Positions 46,882 through 56,770 of a stretch of DNA of 64,000 bases are shown here, one piece after another. Under the pieces are notes generated by a model. The model had not been told where the DNA came from, did no database searches, and saw only the letters and a list, made by a program, of their open reading frames with translations. Origin of the DNA: Candidatus Gastranaerophilales bacterium (GTDB lineage Bacteria > Cyanobacteriota > Vampirovibrionia > Gastranaerophilales > Gastranaerophilaceae); assembly GCA_947624975.1 (NCBI GenBank), contig CANQMP010000001.1, positions 62,001 to 126,000 on the forward strand. Reading direction: 5' to 3'. The position numbers and the translations under genes were made by a program. Position 1 is the first letter of the stretch. Every line of letters starts with the position of its first letter.

Positions 46882-47247
46882 TCATTTCTTATTTTTTCTT
46901 AATGCTCTCATTTTATCAATTATAGAATTCATTGTCGGCTCTAATGCAGCTCTGAAATGATGTTTTAGGGTTACAATAGTAGCAATTTCTTCATCCGTAA
47001 AAGTTATTATTTCTCTCATTGAAAAATTGTCAAACCCCCATCGCTTTATTTTTTCATTTTCATTTAATACAGTGACTTGCGGAAAAATATTTGTTATTGA
47101 ATCTCTCATTCGTTCTGCAGTTCTTCGAGAAACATTAAATTCATCACAAATATCATCAAGTGTTATACCTTTTGGCTCAGCCATCATCATATATAACACA
47201 CCTAAAATATCAGTCATTCTTGAATATCTTATATTGTCATCTGTCAT
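46882..47247 (-). CDS. HTH regulator resembling the N-terminal part of WYL-family regulators, without WYL domain
   Basis: RMTDILGVLYMMMAEPKGITLDDICDEFNVSRRTAERMRDSI. Confidence 0.65.
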   Translation of the reverse strand: MTDDNIRYSRMTDILGVLYMMMAEPKGITLDDICDEFNVSRRTAERMRDSITNIFPQVTVLNENEKIKRWGFDNFSMREIITFTDEEIATIVTLKHHFRAALEPTMNSIIDKMRALRKNKK

Positions 47248-47255
47248 AATTTCTC

Positions 47256-48179
47256 CTAATTTTTTAAAATCGAATTTCGTCCTGACCTTAATACATCTAT
47301 TAATATAAATGCAAAACTGTTTATATATTTAAGTCCTTGTTTTAAATCTTTTGATGTTGGTCTATCCGGATGCAAAATTGCAATTTTAATTGCCGGTTCA
47401 AAATCTTCTTCATTTGAGTATAATGAAACAAGTTTCATTTCATAAAGATATGTAAGAGTTTTCCCGAGTTTATCTACTCTTTTTTTTGATTGTTCAATAA
47501 CCTCTTTGCAGGTTTGTATAGCCTTATCGATGAATGTTCTGTCCTTTTTGTAACGTCTTATATCCTTTAAGCCTTCATAAAAATTAACTTTGAGATACAA
47601 GGCGAGGGTTTTATCTTTAGCAAGGTTTACAATATTATCTAAATCCTTTGTCGCTCTATAATGCCAATACTCAGCATTTTTATAAAGAATTATATTTTCT
47701 TTTGCAAGTTCGATTCTTAATTTATATGCGTCAATCAAATCTTTCTTCTTGGAGTTATTTACTGTGTCAAAAACATTAAATTCTCTAATTTTACGAAAAA
47801 TGTCGTCTGCAAATTTATAAATATAAGGGCAGGGATTAATTTGAATCGCTTCTTCAACATCAGAAATACATTTTGAATATTCTCTTTTTAAAAGGTAATA
47901 TTTTGCTCTATCACAATACAATTTGTAGTTTTCCGTATCTTTACCAATTTTATCGGTTAATTCAGATATATTTTTATCAGCATTTATATAATCTAAACAA
48001 GTTTGATACCTGTAACTTTCATTCATATCTGCACCGAGTTTCTGTGCCTTTTGGTAATCCAAAGATGCTTTTTTGTAATCATGTTCAATGCAGTAAAAAT
48101 CAGCACGTCCAAGATAATAATCCGCTGCTTTTTCAGGATTAAGTTTTAATGCTCTTGTGTAAAAATGTTCATCACGCAT
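47256..48179 (-). CDS. TPR-repeat protein
   Basis: AADYYLGRADFYCIEHDYKKASLDYQKAQKLGA; KLYCDRAKYYLLKREYSKCISDVEEAIQINP. Confidence 0.8.
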   Translation of the reverse strand: MRDEHFYTRALKLNPEKAADYYLGRADFYCIEHDYKKASLDYQKAQKLGADMNESYRYQTCLDYINADKNISELTDKIGKDTENYKLYCDRAKYYLLKREYSKCISDVEEAIQINPCPYIYKFADDIFRKIREFNVFDTVNNSKKKDLIDAYKLRIELAKENIILYKNAEYWHYRATKDLDNIVNLAKDKTLALYLKVNFYEGLKDIRRYKKDRTFIDKAIQTCKEVIEQSKKRVDKLGKTLTYLYEMKLVSLYSNEEDFEPAIKIAILHPDRPTSKDLKQGLKYINSFAFILIDVLRSGRNSILKN

Positions 48180-48351
48180 ACATTTACCTCAGATTTCTTA
48201 TATTGGTAAAATACGTCACAAATACGACAAAATCGGGTTCATATTTTTTATTTACCGATTATAATATTATCATAAACAACGGTTTTTATGCAAAATTAAT
48301 CACAAAATTTATAGTACCGAATTTGTCATATACAACACTTAAAATAAAAAT

Positions 48352-49731
48352 ATGTTGAAATTAAAGACAATAAAAGGAAAACAAAGCGATACACAATATA
48401 CAAAATATGTTTTTAAAACAGTTGACCTTATTAAATCAATGGTTAATTTGAGTTCCGATTATCCCTTTTATTTATTATCTTGGCATAAGTCAAGACAAAT
48501 ATTTTTAAATAACAAAAAGTTATATGTTGCGAAAACCGAATTTGATTATGATGAAAAACATAATCCGATTTTAGAAAGTGCAAAATTAACCGAATTATCC
48601 GAAATTAAACTATACTATGATTCTAAAGCAATATTAGCGGATATTGATATAGATATAATCATAAGAAATGATGAAGGTTCACTATGGTTTGAGGATATTA
48701 TGCCATGGCTTGAAGAACCTTCAGAAATCAACCGAGAGGTTGACTTACCGTACCATGAGGTTATTAAATTTTTAAATAATTATAACAAGGAAACTTTTAG
48801 AACAGGTAATTATTTATTTTACCCGAAAGCTGACGGAGATTCTAATTTTACTTTTAATATCTATGCTTATGACTTAAAAAATAAAGTTGAAATGAAATTA
48901 TATATCCCTGATAAAACGGTTAAACAAGATGATGAATGGATAAATATTGTACCTGAAACATCAAGAGATATTATAATTGATGATTTAGGAAATAAAATTT
49001 CCGCTTATCAAAAAAGACAGGTAAAGAAGGATTTTATAGAATATGCCAATCAAATTAACGAAGAATACAACATAAAAAACTATTGGCTTATGGAACTTGT
49101 TAAACTTACAATATCTCCCATTGATGAATTGCACGAGTGGAGTTGTCATAGGATATTTTGTAACCAAGATAAATTTTCTAATATTTGGGTGTATGATTTT
49201 CCAAGCGAAAAAGAAGAACCTTCATTTATGATAACGGACAGCCCTTATATACAAGATACGACAAAAGTTGCGGTGCTTGATTTTAAAAGCCCAAAATATC
49301 ATTTTGAAGATATTTATAAAAGAGGTAATGTAAAAAGAAAATCTTGGATTTTTAATGAGCAAGAAATAAAAGAACTCATTGATTTTTTACAATCTCCAAG
49401 CGAGAAAATCGAAGGGAATGAAACAAGCAGATATTATCGAGGTTACAAAAAATATGTTAAAACTAACTGGCAACAGTTGATTTTTGAGTATAACCACAAT
49501 ACGGCATATTGGGATATTGACGAACCAATTTCAAACAAGGTCAAGGGTGAAATTGAACAGTTACCGTTTGATTTGCCAATTCCTAACTATTTGGAACTGG
49601 CAAAAAGGATTGATGAGGAAAATGAAGAACTTGGTGCAACAGTTAAAGAATTATCAAAGCCCGAAAATCTAATGGGACCTTTTAAATCGACAGAAGAAAT
49701 GATGAAAAATTTATTGGATGAAAAAGACTAA
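48352..49731 (+). CDS. paralog family A protein (unknown)
   Basis: shares HEVIKFLNNYNKETFRTGNYLFYPK...IYAYDLKNKVEMKLYI and C-terminal LPFDLPIPNY with 49734..50924. Confidence 0.75.
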   Translation: MLKLKTIKGKQSDTQYTKYVFKTVDLIKSMVNLSSDYPFYLLSWHKSRQIFLNNKKLYVAKTEFDYDEKHNPILESAKLTELSEIKLYYDSKAILADIDIDIIIRNDEGSLWFEDIMPWLEEPSEINREVDLPYHEVIKFLNNYNKETFRTGNYLFYPKADGDSNFTFNIYAYDLKNKVEMKLYIPDKTVKQDDEWINIVPETSRDIIIDDLGNKISAYQKRQVKKDFIEYANQINEEYNIKNYWLMELVKLTISPIDELHEWSCHRIFCNQDKFSNIWVYDFPSEKEEPSFMITDSPYIQDTTKVAVLDFKSPKYHFEDIYKRGNVKRKSWIFNEQEIKELIDFLQSPSEKIEGNETSRYYRGYKKYVKTNWQQLIFEYNHNTAYWDIDEPISNKVKGEIEQLPFDLPIPNYLELAKRIDEENEELGATVKELSKPENLMGPFKSTEEMMKNLLDEKD

Positions 49732-49733
49732 TT

Positions 49734-50924
49734 ATGAGCGTAAAAACAGAATTAAAATACAAAGATGAATATTGTACGGAATTTGTTTTAAAACAAATTG
49801 AAACCGTTAAAAAATACTTCGGCATAAGTAAGTCAAAGAGGGTATATGCTTTAGATTGTTGGTGCCGCAGAGAATATTTTTTATGCGATAACAAAATTTA
49901 TGTTATATGTTTTAACTATGAAGGAGAAAAATATCCATATATACCGATAATAGAATCTGCTTATGTAATCACATTTAATGATAAAGAAATTATTGATTTT
50001 GAAACTGTTATACCCGATGACACAACACCAAAAATCAGAACAGAAAAAAGCAGTATATATGGGACTTATAAAATAGATGAAACAAAGAAAATTTATACTA
50101 AAGAAGATTTTTTAACTTGGTTAAATTCACCCTGTCAAACTACTGATATGGTAAGCGTTACATATAGAAAAGTAATAAAATTTTTGCAAAATTATAAAAA
50201 AGATACGTTTAATCAAGGCAGATATTTATTTTATGCAAAAAGAGATAATGATATAACTTGGCTTTATTTTATCTATGCGTACGACTTGAAAACAAAAGCA
50301 GAGCTAAAAATATATGTCGATAGGTGCATGGATACTGAATTTCCCGAAAAATTAAATGAAATTTACGTAAAAGATTTATCGGGGAAATTATCCAATTATC
50401 AAATATTACAATGTAAAAAAGCTTTTTTTGACTATTGTAGGCAAGAGTGCAAAGAACTAAAAGCACCAAATTTTTATGCATTAGAATTTGTTAAACAGTG
50501 TATTCAACCTATTGAAATACATAAAGGTTGGGCTGTAAATATTCCTTTTGGTAATCCTAATTGCGAGTTCAACAGAAACATCTGGATAGACGATGATTTA
50601 AAATATGACGGTAAACCATATTTTGTAATGACAGAGGGAAAAAATGAATGGCTTAGCACAAGAGCCTGTGCAATAGACTTTTTTAAACCGGAATACAAAT
50701 CAAAAGAACCTTACATATCAGGCTGTTTTAAGCGAAATCATTGGGACTTGGATAAAGATACACTTGAAAAATTAACCAACTTTTTAAAAAGCCCTTACGA
50801 TAATCAAAAAAATGCTCATACAAACTGGCAGAGGTTAATTATGACATACAATGAAAATTTTTACGGCAGAGATGAATTGCCGATGAATTTGCCAATGCCT
50901 GATTATACAAAAATAAAGGAATAA
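49734..50924 (+). CDS. paralog family A protein (unknown)
   Basis: RKVIKFLQNYKKDTFNQGRYLFYAK...IYAYDLKTKAELKIYV; NLPMPDY. Confidence 0.75.
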   Translation: MSVKTELKYKDEYCTEFVLKQIETVKKYFGISKSKRVYALDCWCRREYFLCDNKIYVICFNYEGEKYPYIPIIESAYVITFNDKEIIDFETVIPDDTTPKIRTEKSSIYGTYKIDETKKIYTKEDFLTWLNSPCQTTDMVSVTYRKVIKFLQNYKKDTFNQGRYLFYAKRDNDITWLYFIYAYDLKTKAELKIYVDRCMDTEFPEKLNEIYVKDLSGKLSNYQILQCKKAFFDYCRQECKELKAPNFYALEFVKQCIQPIEIHKGWAVNIPFGNPNCEFNRNIWIDDDLKYDGKPYFVMTEGKNEWLSTRACAIDFFKPEYKSKEPYISGCFKRNHWDLDKDTLEKLTNFLKSPYDNQKNAHTNWQRLIMTYNENFYGRDELPMNLPMPDYTKIKE

Positions 50925-50928
50925 CACC

Positions 50929-51138
50929 ATGGAAATAGATAAAGAAGAATTAAGATTTATATGTAAATACATGCCATATTCAGAATTGGAAAAATTTAAA
51001 CATTATCTGAAAAGTGTTAGATTGGCCGTTGCAATAAATGACAGCCCTGAATTTGTAAAAGAAGTTATAAATGATTTTATAAAAAAATATCCATTTGCAA
51101 AAAAATATTTAGATAAAATATTACAAAAATATGATTAG
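50929..51138 (+). CDS. small hypothetical protein
   Basis: 69-aa ORF in array. Confidence 0.55.
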   Translation: MEIDKEELRFICKYMPYSELEKFKHYLKSVRLAVAINDSPEFVKEVINDFIKKYPFAKKYLDKILQKYD

Positions 51139-51172
51139 TCCGAAGTGGACTAAAATCGTTCTCAGGTGGAAT
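51135..51172 (+). repeat. array intergenic hairpin repeat copy 1
   Basis: TTAGTCCGAAGTGGACTAAAATCGTTCTCAGGTGGAAT. Confidence 0.7.
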
Positions 51173-51209
51173 AACGGTAAATATATAAACAGTAAACAAG
51201 GTATAGCTT

Positions 51210-52121
51210 ATGAAAAAATGGAATCAGATAAATAAAAGACTTCAAAATATTATACAGGAAGATTTGAATATAAAATTTATTCATTCGCCATTAGTCAAAA
51301 AAACAGCAAGAAGTGAATTATGTATTCCGTTTTTCTACGTAAAATTAAATGACGAAATTATTTGGTCTTATCCGAAAGATTGTGCTTATGATAATTGGCA
51401 ATTTGGTTTTAAATGGAGTGCGTATGTAAAATGGGACAGACCATGGCAAGGCGGACAAGAAAAATCTCGCAGATATGCCGATAACAGCCAATATGCTTCA
51501 CCTGAAAATATTGTAGCAGGATATTTGGATATGCCAAAAGACAAATTGTTGGAATTTGATGAACCGACAGGATTGAAGTATATTCTTTGGGCTTGTGATA
51601 AACGTATCGGTAAAGAAAAATTATCTAAAATGGAATTTATTAAACAGGCAATACCGATAGTAAAAGAAAGAGTTTCCGACTATAATTTAAAACCTTGTTT
51701 GGGTAACAGCCATAGCCTTGTTTATACGGATGAAAAAATAAGTATTTTCGGAAATTCCAAAAAATGGTGTTTTAATACTAAGTGGTATGAAAATAAACCA
51801 AATGACAGTAATTTTATTATAACTGATAACCCCTCATACAGCCTTTCAACAAGAGCAAATAAAATTACTTTTGACGGAGAAACAAGAAAATTCCCGATGA
51901 AACTTGTGTCTAAGAAAATATTAGAAATTTCTCCGGAAATCGAAAAACATATTTTAACCGCACTAAAAAGTCCGTCAATGCACCTTGAAAATAAAACCGT
52001 ATGGGAAGAATTGATAATAATAGAAAACAGTACGACCAACAGAGAAGAATATAAACTTCCTTTTGATAAACCTTTATTTGAAAATATCGAACATTCTTCA
52101 AAAGTTTGGATAAATTGTTAA
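51210..52121 (+). CDS. family A-related protein
   Basis: C-terminal ILTALKSPS...TVWEELIIIEN...KLPFDKPLFEN matches family A C-terminus. Confidence 0.65.
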   Translation: MKKWNQINKRLQNIIQEDLNIKFIHSPLVKKTARSELCIPFFYVKLNDEIIWSYPKDCAYDNWQFGFKWSAYVKWDRPWQGGQEKSRRYADNSQYASPENIVAGYLDMPKDKLLEFDEPTGLKYILWACDKRIGKEKLSKMEFIKQAIPIVKERVSDYNLKPCLGNSHSLVYTDEKISIFGNSKKWCFNTKWYENKPNDSNFIITDNPSYSLSTRANKITFDGETRKFPMKLVSKKILEISPEIEKHILTALKSPSMHLENKTVWEELIIIENSTTNREEYKLPFDKPLFENIEHSSKVWINC

Positions 52122-52134
52122 ATAGATGATAAGA

Positions 52135-52174
52135 ACAGTCCGAAGCGGACTTAAAATGCTATCAGGTGAATTAT
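52135..52174 (+). repeat. array intergenic hairpin repeat copy 2
   Basis: ACAGTCCGAAGCGGACTTAAAATGCTATCAGGTGAATTAT; ends at start codon of next gene. Confidence 0.75.
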
Positions 52175-54332
52175 GGTAAAAGAAAAAGAATACAGTTTTA
52201 TGTCAATCGAGCACGTAGAGTTTAATTTTGACCTATGTGAAGAAAAAGAGAAATTTTTATCGGAATTAGAAAAATCTACTCCGAAACATGTAGAAGAATT
52301 TAATTCAAAAGGTACACATTGGGATATAAGACAAGGAAATATTGTATCTGATTTTAATCTCTGTATTAACGGTGGGAAATTATACACAGCAGATTATTGC
52401 GGGCTATTTATCTCTGATTTTTTGGACTTTCTTCCCCGAGTAGCTTACAACAATGACAAAAATTTAATCTGCGGTTTTGACTGTGAATCACAATATGATT
52501 GTATAACTATAATTCCTGTTGATAATGAGTTGATAAGAGTAAGCACTTTTACAGATTGTTCTTGGTGTCCTGAAATTCAATCCGACATTATTATAAAAAA
52601 ATATACTTTCCTTAAACAAATATTAGATATACTTTTAAAAATTAAAAAAGATACCGAAAAAAAAGATAAGGGAAAACCCAATAGACGTTTGAATTGGGTA
52701 AATAAAGCAATAGATAATCTTCAATTATATTTTGAAAATCCGAAGGCTTTTAGAGAACAATTTATTCCTGTGCATTATGCAAGAGTTTTTGATATAGCAT
52801 ATAAAGATTTAGACGGTATATGGAAATTTTACTTATGTTCCGATAATGATGAAAAGTGCGAACCTGAGTATTGGGAAAAGCAAAAACAAGAAGGCAAGAT
52901 TCTCGATTATGACTGGGAAGAGCAGGATAGCGAGTATTTAGCTAAAATGGATTATGAAAAGCAAGTATCCGTACCGATTACAAAGGAAGAACTCAAAGAC
53001 ATAATGGAAACAGATATGTCAAACAGGGTCGAAGAAAAAAATTGGGTATATTCAACATTAACGAAAAACTGGTATTCTACAAATGAAATTATGCCCGAAC
53101 CTGAAAAACAATTTGGCGTAATTCATAGCAGAGTCGGCTATAATGTTGAAATTGATTTAGAATCATATCCTCATAATGAAGATGGACAGTTAAGGTCTTA
53201 TATAAATGATACTTATGATGAAAACGGTAATTTGCATGAAGATGAGGATGATTGGGGATATTTAAAATGTTGGCTTGTTGTTAAAGATGATTATTTAACT
53301 GTTTGCAGATTTCAATTTGATTACCGTAGTAATTTAAAAATCCGTGAAGCATTAAATAAAGCTAAAAAAGGCGAATATGTTAGATTTAATTTAGATGGCT
53401 ATCAATATGATAAAATGCACATCTGGAACAGGAAATGGAATAATCCTCAAAGTAAAGGCGAAGATTATCTTGCCGTTGCTTGCTACGCAGGAACAGATAA
53501 CTATTGCGAAGATAAACAACAATTTTATTTTCTGGCAGGCACAAGTTTTATAGATTGTTTTCTTAATGCTTTAGATGAAATTGAACATAAAATTAATGTA
53601 ATTAAAAATGCTATGAAATCTGCTGAAAAATTGAAATTAGAAGATAAATTTAAAACAGACAGCCAAAGATATGATGACAATATAAAGTATTTAGAAAATT
53701 ATATAGGCGATTATGCTTGCGTTTATAAAAATTCTCTTGATGGTTGGGGCATAATAAACAAAAATTTTGAATGGGTGATAAAACCCGAATCGGTAACTAT
53801 ATATGGCAAAGACGACCCGACATTCGGCAGGGAAATTAAAGGTTGGATTGTAAAATACGCTTATCTTCACAATATCGATGGTAACCTCTTTATCGCCCAA
53901 AAACAAGATAATAAGCAATTTGTAATAGACATAAACGGTGATATTCAAATCCCTCACGTCAGCGATAAAGTTTATTATAAATACTTAAATAACGAATTAT
54001 ACTTTGCCTTTGTTGATAGTGATAAAACATATATTACAAATTCCAAAGGAAAAGATATATTAACTTTAGATTTTGAAATCGGGGACGAAATTTATTTGTT
54101 TGATGAAATCATTATTGCGTCTAAAGATAATAAATTCGGCATTATTAATTGGAATGGGAAAATCTTAATTGATTTTATATTCTCGGATATTAAACCTACT
54201 TGCGATAATTTAGATTTTATCCCTGCAAAATATATGGAAATCTGGGGCTTTGTTAATAAATATGGCAAAATTGTTGATATGAAAATAAAAGAACAGTCCG
54301 AAGCAGACTCAAAATGCTATCAGGTGAAATAA
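52173..54332 (+). CDS. 719-aa protein: family B N-terminus plus C-terminal WG-like repeats
   Basis: STPKHVEEFNSKG; C-terminal DGWGIINKNFEWVIKP...NKFGIINWNGKILIDFIFSDI...WGFVNKYGKIVD. Confidence 0.75.
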   Translation: MVKEKEYSFMSIEHVEFNFDLCEEKEKFLSELEKSTPKHVEEFNSKGTHWDIRQGNIVSDFNLCINGGKLYTADYCGLFISDFLDFLPRVAYNNDKNLICGFDCESQYDCITIIPVDNELIRVSTFTDCSWCPEIQSDIIIKKYTFLKQILDILLKIKKDTEKKDKGKPNRRLNWVNKAIDNLQLYFENPKAFREQFIPVHYARVFDIAYKDLDGIWKFYLCSDNDEKCEPEYWEKQKQEGKILDYDWEEQDSEYLAKMDYEKQVSVPITKEELKDIMETDMSNRVEEKNWVYSTLTKNWYSTNEIMPEPEKQFGVIHSRVGYNVEIDLESYPHNEDGQLRSYINDTYDENGNLHEDEDDWGYLKCWLVVKDDYLTVCRFQFDYRSNLKIREALNKAKKGEYVRFNLDGYQYDKMHIWNRKWNNPQSKGEDYLAVACYAGTDNYCEDKQQFYFLAGTSFIDCFLNALDEIEHKINVIKNAMKSAEKLKLEDKFKTDSQRYDDNIKYLENYIGDYACVYKNSLDGWGIINKNFEWVIKPESVTIYGKDDPTFGREIKGWIVKYAYLHNIDGNLFIAQKQDNKQFVIDINGDIQIPHVSDKVYYKYLNNELYFAFVDSDKTYITNSKGKDILTLDFEIGDEIYLFDEIIIASKDNKFGIINWNGKILIDFIFSDIKPTCDNLDFIPAKYMEIWGFVNKYGKIVDMKIKEQSEADSKCYQVK
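54293..54330 (+). repeat. array hairpin repeat copy 3, inside the end of the 719-aa CDS
   Basis: ACAGTCCGAAGCAGACTCAAAATGCTATCAGGTGAAAT encodes ..QSEADSKCYQVK. Confidence 0.75.
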
Positions 54333-54357
54333 TAAGTGATACAAAAAACAACAAATT

Positions 54358-55554
54358 ATGGTGAACAAGATGATATTTAAAATGTATTATGATGATAAAG
54401 TCTATCAACTGGATAAGGAACGTGGCAAAGGTAAAATTTATGAAATTATAAATCAGTCAACACCGAAAAAAGTTGATAAGATATTTTCAAAAAAAACATA
54501 CGCACACGTACCTTCAGGAACTTATGAATTTTATATCCAAGGCTATGCCTTATGTGTTTGTTGGATATTAGGTGCTATATATGACTTGTTTTATCTTTTA
54601 GAGCAATGTATAAAAACCAACGTTAACCTTTTAATGACAATAAACTACGAAGGACCTTGCTCTTATGTTGTTGCTTTGCCTGTCGGTGAAAAAGACATCC
54701 GCCTTGTGTTTTTAGATAGAAAAGATTACAAGAAAAGAAGATATAATTTGGATGCCGACAGGGATTTAGAGCTTGAAAGGACTATTCCGCTTGTTGACAT
54801 TGTTATAGACAGATACGAACTTATTAAGCAATTTAATAAGGAATTTCACAAAATTTACGATAAAAATAAATATTATTTAACCAAAGAATATGAGGAAGAA
54901 TGTACAAAGAACGGTTGTAGTGTTTGTCAGGAATATGTTTTGCGAAATGGTTTTGAGAAATATATGCCGATTTTTGACAGTTATTTAGAAAATCCAAAAA
55001 AATATTTTGAAGGGACATTCTTTGACAGAGATAAATGTGATTTTCGGACATTTAAAACAACAGAAGAACTGAATAACTTTTTTACCATACTAAAAAAATA
55101 CAATAATATGTTGACAACTTTTAAATTGCAAAAAATAACTATTATGGGTGCGATACCAAAAAAGACAGATAAAAATAATAAACAAAACATATCTTTTGCA
55201 CTTAATGAACCGATTTCAATTTTTTATGACCCGCAATATTCCGACGAGCACATTGATATTGATTTTATACAAAGAGGCAGATTTATGATGCAGTTCAATC
55301 AGCTTAGTTTTTGGGAAAAATCAAATATTACAAAAAGTCTATCTTGGACAAATATAAGCAGGTATTTTTCAAAAAATATTATGAATCATAACATTGTTGA
55401 GATTGTTCCTAAAAGCCTTAACCAAGATAATTATATTGATGTTGTTGAATTTGTAATGGATAACGGCTATAAGTTGACATTACGAGCGGATACAGCAAAA
55501 GGATGTATGTATTTAACAGAAGAAGAACCTGATAAAATTCAGTCAAAGGAATAA
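54358..55554 (+). CDS. paralog family B protein (unknown)
   Basis: STPKKVDKIFSKK; NISRYFSKNIMNHNIVEI..MDNGYKLTL matches 60264..61505. Confidence 0.75.
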   Translation: MVNKMIFKMYYDDKVYQLDKERGKGKIYEIINQSTPKKVDKIFSKKTYAHVPSGTYEFYIQGYALCVCWILGAIYDLFYLLEQCIKTNVNLLMTINYEGPCSYVVALPVGEKDIRLVFLDRKDYKKRRYNLDADRDLELERTIPLVDIVIDRYELIKQFNKEFHKIYDKNKYYLTKEYEEECTKNGCSVCQEYVLRNGFEKYMPIFDSYLENPKKYFEGTFFDRDKCDFRTFKTTEELNNFFTILKKYNNMLTTFKLQKITIMGAIPKKTDKNNKQNISFALNEPISIFYDPQYSDEHIDIDFIQRGRFMMQFNQLSFWEKSNITKSLSWTNISRYFSKNIMNHNIVEIVPKSLNQDNYIDVVEFVMDNGYKLTLRADTAKGCMYLTEEEPDKIQSKE

Positions 55555-55557
55555 AAA

Positions 55558-56766
55558 ATGATATTTTACGAGTTAAATAATTTCAAAAATAATAAAGCAT
55601 TTATACATAAAGATGATGCAACAGGATACGGTCCTCGAATTTGTATAAATACAAAAGGTGAAAAACTCTTTGAACTTCCCGATAAAGATATGATTGTCAA
55701 TGGATTTGAAGATGAAGATGTTGCTTTTGTTATGAACGATAAGGGTTTATATGCTCTTATGGATAATAAAGGTAAATTTTTAACAGATTTTATATATAGC
55801 CGTATCTTTGGCGGAAGCGAAGACGGATTATTTGAAGTAAAAAGAAACGGAAAACATGGACATATTGATATACAAGGCAGAGAAATAATACCTTGTATGT
55901 ACAATGACGGATGTTATTTTTCGGAAGGTGTGGCAGCCGAGTGCTTGAATAACAAATGGGGGATGATAGATTATTTTAATAAAACCGTTATTCCTTTTGA
56001 ATATGAGGATATGGGTTATTGTTACAATAATTTGATTACTGCTATGAAAAACGGAAAATACGGTCTTATAAACAAAAATAATGAGGTTCTTGTTGATTTT
56101 TGTTATGATGAACTTTTTAGCTGCACTACAAGGCAATGTCTTTCTTATCCTGCTAAAAAGGGGGATAAATACGGCATCATAGATAGATACGGCAATGTTA
56201 TCGAAGATTTTATTTATGACAATATAGATTTGGCTTGCGATTCTGACGATAACATGGGAGAATATTTAGTTATCTTAAAAGAAAACAAAAAAGCCTTGTA
56301 TTCAGCGGTTAAAAATAAATTTTTAACTGATTTTAAATATGATTATATCGGGTGGCTCTCGCAAGACCGAATACTTGTCAAAAATAATCAAAAATGCGGA
56401 TTTATAGATACAAACGGAAATGAAGTTATTCCTTTAATGTATAATATATTTCCTTACAATTATTTTAGCGAGGGTTTATGTGTGGTTTATGAAAACAACA
56501 AGGCAGGAATGATAAACTTATATGGAGAACTTGTTATTCCCTGCATTTATAATCGTTTGCAAGATTGCAGGGAAGGTTTTATACATGCAACCAATTTTGA
56601 CGAACAAAACGGATATATTGATAGAAAAGGGGAAGTCGTAATACCCTTGGGCAAATATCGAAATTATTTTAAAGGTTTTCAAGAAGGTTTTTCAAATTCT
56701 TATGATGAAAATATCGGCGATGTTTATATAAATAAAAAAGGCGAAATTTTAGAATTAAAGGTATGA
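55558..56766 (+). CDS. WG-repeat protein
   Basis: many repeats, e.g. NGKYGLINKNNEVLVDFCYDEL, NKWGMIDYFNKTVIPFEYEDM, NNKAGMINLYGELVIPCIYNRL. Confidence 0.92.
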   Translation: MIFYELNNFKNNKAFIHKDDATGYGPRICINTKGEKLFELPDKDMIVNGFEDEDVAFVMNDKGLYALMDNKGKFLTDFIYSRIFGGSEDGLFEVKRNGKHGHIDIQGREIIPCMYNDGCYFSEGVAAECLNNKWGMIDYFNKTVIPFEYEDMGYCYNNLITAMKNGKYGLINKNNEVLVDFCYDELFSCTTRQCLSYPAKKGDKYGIIDRYGNVIEDFIYDNIDLACDSDDNMGEYLVILKENKKALYSAVKNKFLTDFKYDYIGWLSQDRILVKNNQKCGFIDTNGNEVIPLMYNIFPYNYFSEGLCVVYENNKAGMINLYGELVIPCIYNRLQDCREGFIHATNFDEQNGYIDRKGEVVIPLGKYRNYFKGFQEGFSNSYDENIGDVYINKKGEILELKV

Positions 56767-56770
56767 AATT

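Noticed and set aside
51135-54330. CRISPR array
   Set aside because: Only three hairpin repeats, separated by whole genes rather than uniform spacers; no cas genes
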